A DNA stretch of 64,000 nucleotides from assembly GCF_014649835.1 (NCBI RefSeq), contig NZ_BMTU01000002.1, positions 558,001-622,000 of the forward strand, given 5' to 3'. Each line of letters begins with the position of its first letter. Positions within the stretch are counted from its first letter, which is position 1. This stretch comes from Streptomyces pilosus (GTDB lineage: Bacteria > Actinomycetota > Actinomycetes > Streptomycetales > Streptomycetaceae). Below, in pieces: positions 41,971 to 48,751 of the stretch. Made by a program: the position numbers and the translations under genes. A model generated the notes under the pieces. The model was not told where the DNA came from and did no database searches. It saw nothing but the letters and a program-made list of their open reading frames with translations.

Positions 41971-42413
41971 ATGCACGCGCACTTGGTCTTCGTGACGAAG
42001 CACCGGCGTGGAGTGTTGAACGACGAGGTGCTGACACGCTGCGAAGAGATCATGCGCAAGGTCTGCAAGGACTTCGAGGCAGAGCTGAAGGAGTTCAACG
42101 GCGGACGCGATCACGTCCACCTGCTGATCAACTACCCGCCGAAGGCCGCCGTCTCCAAGCTGGTCAACAGCCTCAAAGGCGTCTCCGCCCGCCGGATACG
42201 GCTGGGGGCACCTCCCGGCCGAAGGCTGGGGGGAGAATTCACCGGCCGGATCAATCCCGCCACCACGCATGGGCACCTGTGGTCGCCCTCCTACTTCTCC
42301 GCGTCGTGCGGCGGGCGCCGTTGGCGATCATCCGTCAGTACATCGAGCAGCAACAATGTTTGCTTCAAAGCGCACGTCAAAGCGCTCATGAGATGCGTTC
42401 ATCCCTGGCGTGA
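41971..42413 (+). pseudogene. tnpA: TnpA (HUH/Y1) transposase, frameshifted and with an in-frame insertion
   Basis: The frame begins MHAHLVFVTKHRRGVL and carries the HUH motif D-H-V-H-L-L. After VNSLKGVSARRIR an 11-residue LGAPPGRRLGG insertion interrupts the usual RLRQEFTGR segment; it is encoded by a GC-rich imperfect palindrome. After CGG the reading frame changes: one G is missing, so the catalytic Tyr (in IIRQYIEQQ) is only readable in another frame, which ends at 42413. The start shown is the first ATG before the conserved domain; a short N-terminal piece may belong to it. The protein cannot transpose the element. Confidence 0.82.
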
Positions 42414-42422
42414 ACGCCGGGG
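42403..42422. repeat. subterminal hairpin at the tnpA end of the IS
   Basis: CCCTGGCG-TGAA-CGCCGGGG forms an 8-bp stem with one T-G pair and a 4-base loop, directly at the end of the frameshifted tnpA. IS200/IS605 ends carry such hairpins as TnpA recognition sites. Confidence 0.6.
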
Positions 42423-42473
42423 CTTTCTGCAAGGAACCCGGTAAGCGCCCTTCGATGGTCTCGTGAACATCAT

Positions 42474-43073
42474 TCAGCCGGTGACCGGGGGACTCGGCCG
42501 GCCGTCGTCGGCCAGGGATTCGGCGGCGAGCCGCCGGTTGGTGCGGAAGCGGCGCAGGTACGACCGTGCCATGGGTCCCGGCGGGACGCCCCGGGCGAAG
42601 GCGCGCATGTTGCGTTCACCCGTGTTGTACCCGAGGGCGAGGAGTTCCTCGCGGGTGTAGCGGCGTACGTGCCGCGGGGGCAGGCTCCGGTCGAGGTCCT
42701 TCAGGTGCAGGGCAGCCGCGCGGATGGCGAACGCGGGGTCGTCGCGCAGGTCCTGCCACCGCCCCGGCAAGCCGTGCGTCCGCCGGACCTGCTCGAACGT
42801 CGCCCGGTGCATGTTGGCCACGCCGAACGACGCCCCGGGCTTCCACCACTGCCACAGCCGCTCCAGCAGGGGATGGTGGGGCTTGTAGGCCTCGTTGTGG
42901 AGGACGGTCATCACGAGCAGGGGGGAGACGCCGGCCTCCCGGGCATGGCGCACCACGACCTCGGCGTAGTCGGCCGGCGTGTACTCGCCGGGACGCAGAG
43001 GAGGCTTCCGGGCGTCTTCACGGTCCACGGTTCGCGTCCCGTGTCGCGCCGCCGGCATGGATGGTTCGGCCAT
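42474..43073 (-). CDS. lytic transglycosylase-like protein
   Basis: 199 residues, with the lysozyme-like pattern YAEVVVRHAREAGVSPLLVM, TVLHNEAYKPHHPLLERLWQ, SFGVANMHRATFEQVRRTHG and ALGYNTGERNMRAFARG. Glu in LHNEAY is the likely catalytic acid. The family cuts peptidoglycan glycan strands. No signal peptide is present, which is unusual for such an enzyme. ATG 43073 has GGGAGGG 11 bases upstream. It lies just beyond the tnpA end of the IS element, with no gap for its own downstream gene. Confidence 0.78.
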   Translation of the reverse strand: MAEPSMPAARHGTRTVDREDARKPPLRPGEYTPADYAEVVVRHAREAGVSPLLVMTVLHNEAYKPHHPLLERLWQWWKPGASFGVANMHRATFEQVRRTHGLPGRWQDLRDDPAFAIRAAALHLKDLDRSLPPRHVRRYTREELLALGYNTGERNMRAFARGVPPGPMARSYLRRFRTNRRLAAESLADDGRPSPPVTG

Positions 43074-43159
43074 GGCGATCGATCACCCTCCCACCGTCCT
43101 GAACGATTGTGAGGTGCACGTGCCCCCGTCTCCCCGCCGCATTCCCGGCCCGTGGCGAA

Positions 43160-43201
43160 CGAGGGCGAGCGCCGGCCCACCGGGGCCGGCGCTCACCCTC
43201 G
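43160..43201 (-). terminator. 19-bp hairpin downstream of the GDSL lipase
   Basis: Arms 43160-43178 and 43183-43201 are complementary with one mismatch and a 4-base loop ACCG. It lies about 85 bases after the lipase stop codon (43286) on the minus strand and upstream of the transglycosylase-like gene. Confidence 0.6.
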
Positions 43202-43285
43202 CGACGCTGACGAGGACGGCCGGGGCCGTTCGCCCCGTGTCTCCCTCCGGTCCGGTTCCCTCGGTGGGCTCTCCCGCTGCCGCCG

Positions 43286-44158
43286 TCAGCCCAGGCCGAG
43301 GACGCTCATGGTGTGCTCGGCCATGCGCCGCTCTCCGAGGGCGTTGGGATGGACGGGTACCAGGCTGCCGCCGAAGAGCAGCGGTTCGATCCAGCGGGTG
43401 CCGGCGGCTTTGCACGCGTCGTGGCCCTCGGAGACTCGCGAGAAGTCCACGTAGGTCGCGCCGGTCTCCTTGCTGGCGCGCTCGACCGCCGCGTTCAGGT
43501 GGGTCTGTATGGCGCGCAGGTAGGGCACGTCACCGGCGGCGACCGGCAGCTTCACGAAGCAGGACGGGTCGGCTGCGGCCGGTGTGATCCAGGGGTAACC
43601 CAGGACCGCCACCCGGGCGTTGGGCGCCTTGGCGCGTACCGCCCGCAGGGCGTTCTTCAGCGCGGGGTAGGTGTTCGTCTCGATCTGGTCGGTGAAGGAG
43701 GTGCCGTACGCCTTCTCGCACGGGTTGCCCTTGCCTCCGGTGAGGACACCCGCGGTGCCGCAGGCGGTGATGGCGTTGATGAAGGTGCCGTTGTCGTTGC
43801 CGCCGATCGTCAGCGTCACCAGGTCGGTCTCCGCGCTGAGGGCGTCCACCTGGGGCGCGACCCCGGGGTATTGCGATGCGGTGAAGTCCTTCGTCTGGGC
43901 GGCGCCGCAGGTCACGTCCTTCAACCGGGCGCCTGTCCGGGCTGCGATCACGTGGGGGTAGTTCGCGGTGGAGCGCAGGCACAGCAGGTTGGTGGGATCC
44001 ACGGGCAGCACGCCGGAACCGGCGCTGTAGCTGTCGCCGAGGGCGACGTACTCCGGTGGCGCGGTGGCGTGGGCGGCACCGCCCGTGAGGCTGAGGGCGA
44101 GCGCACCGGCCAGTGCGAATGACGTGGCCATGACATTACGGGTGGCGTGCTTCGGCAT
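43286..44158 (-). CDS. secreted SGNH/GDSL lipase
   Basis: 290 residues, a signal peptide (ATSFALAGALALSLTGGAAHA) and the Streptomyces lipase SGNH blocks: VALGDSYSAG (Ser ~43), the Gly of CGAAQTKDF, GGNDNGTF and the C-terminal VPVHPNALGERRMA, which carries the catalytic His. Three pairs of Cys give the disulfides seen in such enzymes (CLRS..TCG, CGTAG..CEKA, CFVK..CKAA). It should be an extracellular esterase/lipase. The start lies next to the divergent TetR gene with ~260 bp between. Confidence 0.92.
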   Translation of the reverse strand: MPKHATRNVMATSFALAGALALSLTGGAAHATAPPEYVALGDSYSAGSGVLPVDPTNLLCLRSTANYPHVIAARTGARLKDVTCGAAQTKDFTASQYPGVAPQVDALSAETDLVTLTIGGNDNGTFINAITACGTAGVLTGGKGNPCEKAYGTSFTDQIETNTYPALKNALRAVRAKAPNARVAVLGYPWITPAAADPSCFVKLPVAAGDVPYLRAIQTHLNAAVERASKETGATYVDFSRVSEGHDACKAAGTRWIEPLLFGGSLVPVHPNALGERRMAEHTMSVLGLG

Positions 44159-44419
44159 GTGGTCCCTCTCCTGGGGGCGGAGCTGTGGGGCGGCAGCCGG
44201 CAGGGCAGCCGACAGCGGGAGCGGAGTGGTGCTGACGGGGGAGTGGGTCGGGCTGCGCGGTTACTGAACGGTTCTACCGTCAAGTAATGTGCAGGCCCCC
44301 CGACCGGGCGTCAACATTGTTGACCGAACTTCTTGAAATGCTCACGCAAGGCCCCGACCCGCCTCCGCGGCCGCGCGCACCCGGGATCGCGCGGCGCCGG
44401 GGCCCCTATCCTGTCCCGC

Positions 44420-44977
44420 ATGCTGCAGACCGGCTCCGGCGCCACGACCCGCGAGGCCATCCACTCGGCCGCGACCCGGCTCTTCCGGGCCAGGGGCTAC
44501 TCCAGGACCACCGTCCGCCAGATCGCGGCGGCTGCCGACACGGACCCCGCGCTGGTGATCCGTCACTTCAGGAGCAAGGAACTCCTGTTCCTGGAGACCA
44601 TGCACCTGACGATCGACGACGAGCCCCTGCTCGACGTCCCACTGGAGCGCCTCGGGGAGCGCCTCGCCGGCCTTCTCGTCGAACTCGGCGGATCCGCGCG
44701 CGGGGTCTTCCTGGCGCTGGTGCACGGCAGCAACGAACCGCACATCCACGAACGTCTGCGCGACACGCACGAGCGTCTCTTCGTCGCACCCCTGCGCCGC
44801 CGCCTGTCCTGCCCCGACGCCGACGTCCGCGCGCGCATGGCGGCCGCCCTGGCGGGGGGTCTGCTGTACGCACTGTGGGTGGCCGGGGACGAAGGGCTGC
44901 TCCGCATGGACCGCACGGAACTGGTGTCACGGTACGGCGCGCTCCTCCAGGAGGTACTGACTCCCCGGACCTCCTGA
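44420..44977 (+). CDS. TetR family transcriptional regulator
   Basis: 185 residues. TetR_N at ~5-55: REAIHSAATRLFRARGYSRT, RQIAAAADTDPALVIRHFRS. The C-terminal part (ALAGGLLYALWVAGDEGLLR, then LVSRYGALLQEVL) is the typical TetR_C_17-like helical domain. It is divergent from the GDSL lipase, which is a possible target. TATCCT (44407-44412) ends 7 bases before the ATG and no ribosome site is visible, so the transcript is probably leaderless. Confidence 0.88.
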   Translation: MLQTGSGATTREAIHSAATRLFRARGYSRTTVRQIAAAADTDPALVIRHFRSKELLFLETMHLTIDDEPLLDVPLERLGERLAGLLVELGGSARGVFLALVHGSNEPHIHERLRDTHERLFVAPLRRRLSCPDADVRARMAAALAGGLLYALWVAGDEGLLRMDRTELVSRYGALLQEVLTPRTS

Positions 44978-45037
44978 CGCCGTCACGGCCGGAACACCGC
45001 ACCGTGCCCCGGCCCGGCGCCTCCGGGACGGGGACGC

Positions 45038-45622
45038 TCACCCTTCCCCGTCCCGCCGCCCCTTCACCAGGTCCCGTACCGCCCGCTCCAGCCGCGTCCG
45101 CCGCGTCTCCGGCGTCGCCGCCTGCAGCAGCGGGAGCATCACCAGGTAGCGGGCGGTCCTGTCGAGCGCGTCGAACGCCGCACGCGCCGCCGGATCCGCC
45201 GCGAGCGCCTCGGCCAGGTCGTCCGGCACGACAGCGGTCGCCTGCGACGCGTAGGCCCGGTCCCAGCGGCCGTCCTCCTGCGCCCGCCGGACCTCGGCGA
45301 GCCCGGGCTCCCGCATGCGGTTCGCCGCCGCCAGCGCCGCGACCTTCTCGACGTTCACGCGCGACCACAGGCTCCTCGGCCGCCGCGGCCCGTACTTCTG
45401 AAGGTAGTACCGGTCGTCCCCACCACGACGTTGCCCGGAGATCCAGCCCCAGCAGAGACCCACGTCGACGAGTTCGTCCTCCGTGACCGACGCGATCCCC
45501 GACGCCTTCTTGGCCACCTTGACCCACACGCCCTCCCGGCGCGTGTGGTGCTCGGCCAGCCAGCCCTCGAAGGCCGCGGCATCCGGGAACGCGACGATCT
45601 CCACCCCGTTGAACTCCTCCAT
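45038..45622 (-). CDS. YdeI/OmpD-associated family protein
   Basis: 194 residues. Pattern FPDAAAFEGWLAEHHTRREG, VGLCWGWISGQRRGGDDRYY, QKYGPRRPRSLWSRVNVEKV and LPLLQAATPETRRTRLE is that of the YdeI/Omp-associated family (YdhG-like fold), with a conserved WGWI/S-R segment. Function unknown. The ATG at 45622 is preceded by TAGCCT 7 bases away on the coding strand and no ribosome site, suggesting a leaderless transcript. Confidence 0.85.
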   Translation of the reverse strand: MEEFNGVEIVAFPDAAAFEGWLAEHHTRREGVWVKVAKKASGIASVTEDELVDVGLCWGWISGQRRGGDDRYYLQKYGPRRPRSLWSRVNVEKVAALAAANRMREPGLAEVRRAQEDGRWDRAYASQATAVVPDDLAEALAADPAARAAFDALDRTARYLVMLPLLQAATPETRRTRLERAVRDLVKGRRDGEG

Positions 45623-45824
45623 GCCGGTCAGGCTAGCCCGGCCCGCATGAAGGTTCAGCCGGACCGGACCGGGCGCCGGGCCCGGACGTCTCGGCGGGGC
45701 CGCCGTTCGGATGACGCGAGGTGGCCCTTCAGGTGATGGCGGAACCCCTGGTGATCCGGACCCACGCCGCGGGGGTACGACGTCTCGGCGAGGACGAACC
45801 CGGCACGCCGTGAGGAGCATGAGG

Positions 45825-46109
45825 ATGTACGCAGCAGTCCGGCGGTACGAAGGCGTGACTGATGCGGCCGAGGCGGCGCGGCTGGTCAACGAGGGGTTCG
45901 TACCGCTCATGCGCCAAGTCCCCGGCTTCGTGGCCTACTACTGGATCGACGCCGGCGACGACGTGATGATCTCGACCAGCGTGTTCCAGGACCGGGCCGG
46001 GGTCGAGGAGTCGATCCTGCGGGCGGCGGGCTTCGTGCGGGACAACCTCGCCTCACTGCTTCCCAACCCTCCCGAGGTCATGGCCGGCGAGGTGGTGGCT
46101 TCCGCGTGA
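45825..46109 (+). CDS. antibiotic biosynthesis monooxygenase-like (ABM fold) protein
   Basis: 94 residues. It has the ferredoxin-like ABM/Dabb pattern: MYAAVRRYEGVTDAAEAARL, VPLMRQVPGFVAYYWIDAG, VMISTSVFQDRAGVEESILR. Members oxygenate or bind aromatic compounds, or act as heme/ligand-binding proteins; role here unknown. ATG 45825 is preferred over 45819 because GAGGAG then lies 7 bases upstream instead of 1. Confidence 0.78.
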   Translation: MYAAVRRYEGVTDAAEAARLVNEGFVPLMRQVPGFVAYYWIDAGDDVMISTSVFQDRAGVEESILRAAGFVRDNLASLLPNPPEVMAGEVVASA

Positions 46110-46491
46110 CGGCGCACGACCGGGACAAGCCGTGCGGGACGCTCCCGACGAGGCAGTGGCCCTGACGAGGCCGCAGTGGCCCTGACGGGGCTGTAGCCGT
46201 CCGGCCTCCTGCTCCGCCCTGCCCCGGCCGTCTGCCTCGCGGACGCGGCGCCGCAGCCGGCGGAGCACCAGGAGACGCGGAAACCCTCCTCACCGCGTTC
46301 GACGACGGGCGCGGCTCCTGCCATTCCTGCCACTCCCGCTCTCCCGGACCGGAACGACCGTCGAGGAGCGGCCCACGGCCCTGTCGACCCGTCTCCCTCA
46401 GCGCCGGTCCGGACGCATGACCGGATCGAACCGCAACGATCGGGTACGGCCCGGGTGCCCACTGCCAGGGTGGGAGTCGAAAGGGGGCCTC
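46110..46491. other. 382-bp intergenic region with a short direct repeat
   Basis: No convincing ORF or RNA. The 15-base run GCAGTGGCCCTGACG occurs twice, about 22 bases apart, near 46150-46185. The part next to the AraC gene carries its AAAGGGGG ribosome site. Confidence 0.5.
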
Positions 46492-47361
46492 ATGATCTCG
46501 GCACTCAACCGACTCGTCGAACTCGTCGAGGAGCACCTCGCCGAGGAGCTCGACGTCGACGGGTTGGCCAAGGGGCTCGGCACCACCGAGTACCACCTGC
46601 GCCGGATGTTCTCCTCGCTGGCCGGTATGCCGCTGTCGGAGTACGTGCGGCGCCGGCGCATGACCGTGGCCGCCGCCGACGTCGTCCGGGGCGGAGAGGA
46701 CCTGCTGGGCATCGCCGTCCGGTACGGCTACGGCTCCAGCGAGGCGTTCGGACGCGCGTTCCGAGCGGTCCACGGCGCCGGCCCCGGTGACGTGCGCCGC
46801 GACGGAGGCCCCCTGCGCACACAACCGCAGCTCAGGTTCCGCCTGACCGTCGAAGGGAACATCCCCATGGACACCCGCCTCGTCGACCGGCCCGCATTCC
46901 GGCTGGTGGGACACGCGACCCGGGTTCCGCTCATTCACGAGGGCGTCAACCCGCACATCCAGCAGCACATCGCCGCGTTGCCGCCGGAGGAGCACCTGCG
47001 GCTGAAGGCCCTGAGCGACACCGAACCGGCGGGCCTGCTGCAGGTCAGCGACGGCCTCGACCCCGACGCCGCGGAGGGCAGCGCACTCACCTACCTCCAC
47101 GGAGTCGCCCTCGGCCAGGACACGGCGGTCCCGGACGGGCTCGACGCGATCGAGCTTCCCGCCGGCATGTGGGCGGTCTTCCGTACCAGCGGGCCGCATC
47201 CCCAGGCCCTGCAGACGACCTGGGCGGCGACCGCGACCGATTGGTTCCCCTCCAACCCGTGGCGGCTGCGGCCGGGCCCCTCGATCGTCGCGATCCTGGA
47301 GCGCGCGGACGACTTCAGTACCGCTACCTGCGCGTTGTGGCTGCCCGTCGAACCCGCGTGA
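46492..47361 (+). CDS. AraC family regulator with C-terminal GyrI-like effector domain
   Basis: 289 residues. The AraC double HTH is at ~1-105: VEEHLAEELDVDGLAKGLGT, EYHLRRMFSSLAGMPLSEYV and GIAVRYGYGSSEAFGRAFRA. The rest (~120-289) is a GyrI-like small-molecule domain, beginning TRLVDRPAFRLVGHATRVPL and ending TATCALWLPVEPA; relatives such as Rob, BmrR and SbmC-type proteins bind amphipathic drugs. It is a probable drug-responsive regulator. ATG 46492 has AAAGGGGG about 8 bases upstream. Confidence 0.9.
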   Translation: MISALNRLVELVEEHLAEELDVDGLAKGLGTTEYHLRRMFSSLAGMPLSEYVRRRRMTVAAADVVRGGEDLLGIAVRYGYGSSEAFGRAFRAVHGAGPGDVRRDGGPLRTQPQLRFRLTVEGNIPMDTRLVDRPAFRLVGHATRVPLIHEGVNPHIQQHIAALPPEEHLRLKALSDTEPAGLLQVSDGLDPDAAEGSALTYLHGVALGQDTAVPDGLDAIELPAGMWAVFRTSGPHPQALQTTWAATATDWFPSNPWRLRPGPSIVAILERADDFSTATCALWLPVEPA

Positions 47362-47494
47362 TCCGCCCCGTCCGAGCAGCCGGCGAGCACTCCCGTCCCG
47401 ACGGCCGCACCCCGCCGGACAGCGCCGTGACCTGCGCTCCTGCCGACACCTATTTCGATTGACGAGCCGTGGCGGGGACGTGTTTGCTGGGCCG

Positions 47495-47941
47495 GTGACC
47501 GACCTTCGCATCCACGTGGTGGACGACGACGTCTCGATCCGCGACTGGCAGTACATCCACAACCTGATCATCCCCGGTGACGTGCTGTCCCTCGACGACG
47601 TTCGCGCCCGCACGGGCCGCAACCGCATGGAGGTCGCCTACCTGGACGGCGTCCTGATCGGCTGCACCACCGTGCGCCCGCCCACCACGGACAACGGCGC
47701 CACCGCCACGGTCATCGCCCGTGTCCTGCCCGAGTTCCGTCGCCGCGGCCTCGGCGCCCGGCTCTACGAGCGGGCCTTGGGACAGGCGCGCGCGCTGGGC
47801 GCCCAGGTCGTCGAGACGGTGGTGCTGGCCTCCAACCCGGACGGTCTGCGCTTCGCCGAACAGCACGGCTTCGTCGAGCTGGAACGCTATCTGCTGCGCG
47901 AGGGCGACACGGTGCCGTGGATCGACCTGCGTCTGGCGTGA
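47495..47941 (+). CDS. GNAT family N-acetyltransferase
   Basis: 148 residues. Acetyl-CoA signature is VLPEFRRRGLGARLYERALG (R-R-G-L-G-A), followed by NPDGLRFAEQHGFVELER. Substrate unknown. GTG 47495 is chosen because the coding-like sequence (TDLRIHVVDDDVSIRDWQYI) starts there; a TTG at 47459 would add 12 residues. TTTGCT 6 bases upstream may be a -10 for a leaderless transcript, though it is weaker than the others in this window. Confidence 0.85.
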   Translation: MTDLRIHVVDDDVSIRDWQYIHNLIIPGDVLSLDDVRARTGRNRMEVAYLDGVLIGCTTVRPPTTDNGATATVIARVLPEFRRRGLGARLYERALGQARALGAQVVETVVLASNPDGLRFAEQHGFVELERYLLREGDTVPWIDLRLA

Positions 47942-48005
47942 CCGCACGGCACGGTCCCGACATCGGGCCCACCGTGAACTGCGGCGCTTGACCGCCGAAT
48001 TGCCG

Positions 48006-48040
48006 ACGGTCCCGGCTGCGTGTTCTCCAGCCGGGACCGT
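48006..48040. terminator. 12-bp hairpin between GNAT and lipoprotein genes
   Basis: ACGGTCCCGGCT (48006-48017) and AGCCGGGACCGT (48029-48040) are exact complements with an 11-base loop. The hairpin separates the convergent GNAT (ends 47941) and lipoprotein (ends 48068) genes. Confidence 0.75.
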
Positions 48041-48067
48041 CTGTCCCTCCCCGCCCGGTCGGTGCGG

Positions 48068-48499
48068 TCAGGACGCGTACCGGGTGACCTTCGTGATCTT
48101 GCACTTCAGGCCGGACGGCGCGTCCGACAGGCCGACCGCCTTCTCCTCCGCCCTCTGGTCCGGCGCGAGGTTGTTGAGCGCCGCGGTGCCCTCCCCCTTG
48201 CGAGTGCCGGCCTCGTCGGTGAACTCGACGGAGATTAGGTAATTGCTCGTCTTGGAACTGCGGTTCGTCACCGTCAACTCGGCCTGTGGGAACATCCCCG
48301 AGTCGTCCGTCCCGCACTTCGTCAGCTCGACGTCGTCCTCGGGCTCGTTCGCCTTCGAGGCCGCAGCCCCCGACTTGTCCGAGCCCTTCGCCGCGGACGT
48401 CTCACCCGCGCCGCTGGACGACGTCCCTCCGTCACACCCGACGGCGACCCCACCCACCAGCAACACCGCACCGGCCGCAACCAGCCAGATCTTTCGCAT
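48068..48499 (-). CDS. secreted lipoprotein, hypothetical
   Basis: 143 residues. Signal: MRKIWLVAAGAVLLVGGVAV then G-C (lipobox V-A-V-G-C at ~22), a Ser/Lys/Gly-rich linker, then a small beta domain with two Cys (KCGTDDSG and GLKCKITKV) that could form a disulfide. It contains FPQAELTVTNRSSKTSNYLI, the pattern of a DUF4352-like or FxLYD-like surface domain. ATG 48499 has GGGGAAGGAC upstream. Function unknown. Confidence 0.8.
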   Translation of the reverse strand: MRKIWLVAAGAVLLVGGVAVGCDGGTSSSGAGETSAAKGSDKSGAAASKANEPEDDVELTKCGTDDSGMFPQAELTVTNRSSKTSNYLISVEFTDEAGTRKGEGTAALNNLAPDQRAEEKAVGLSDAPSGLKCKITKVTRYAS

Positions 48500-48705
48500 G
48501 ACGTCCTTCCCCAAGCGATCAGGAAGTACCAGAACGTAATGGTGTCGAACGACGCATAATCGACGAACCGTCGGTAATCGCCCGACCGAGGCAACCCCCG
48601 ATCACCAGACCGACCACAGCCCGCCCGCCACATCGTCCGCCGACGGGCGCGTGCGATCGCATGAGGTTCAGGTCTCCCCCCCACGTATCAGTACCTCGCC
48701 GAGTC

Positions 48706-48740
48706 CGGCCCGAGCACCCCGGGGGCGGGTGCTCGGGCCG
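48706..48740 (-). terminator. 14-bp hairpin ending the NRPS operon
   Basis: CGGCCCGAGCACCC (48706-48719) and GGGTGCTCGGGCCG (48727-48740) pair perfectly around a 7-base loop. It begins 12 bases after the stop of the last NRPS gene (48752, minus strand). Confidence 0.85.
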
Positions 48741-48751
48741 TGCGCGGGTCG

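Larger units (their letters stand above)
40621..42422. mobile_element. IS200/IS605-family element with intact tnpB and broken tnpA
   Basis: Divergent tnpA (right) and tnpB (left) with 63 bp between starts is the IS605 arrangement. The left end carries an 8-bp hairpin typical of subterminal IS200/IS605 structures (42403-42422). The right end, on the minus strand beyond the tnpB stop, contains GGAATCTCTGG and GTCAAC near 40650, resembling the conserved GGAATC...GTCAA right end of actinobacterial members. Outer boundaries are approximate and no target duplication is expected for this family. The first bases 3' of tnpB should contain the omega-RNA. Confidence 0.8.

Noticed and set aside
41020..42444. 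474-codon plus-strand frame across tnpB and tnpA
   Set aside because: Only the part after ~41950 is TnpA; the first 300 codons are antisense to tnpB.
46140..46190. Repeat GCAGTGGCCCTGACG as a regulatory direct repeat
   Set aside because: Only two copies, in the 3' flank of a gene, no promoter next to them.
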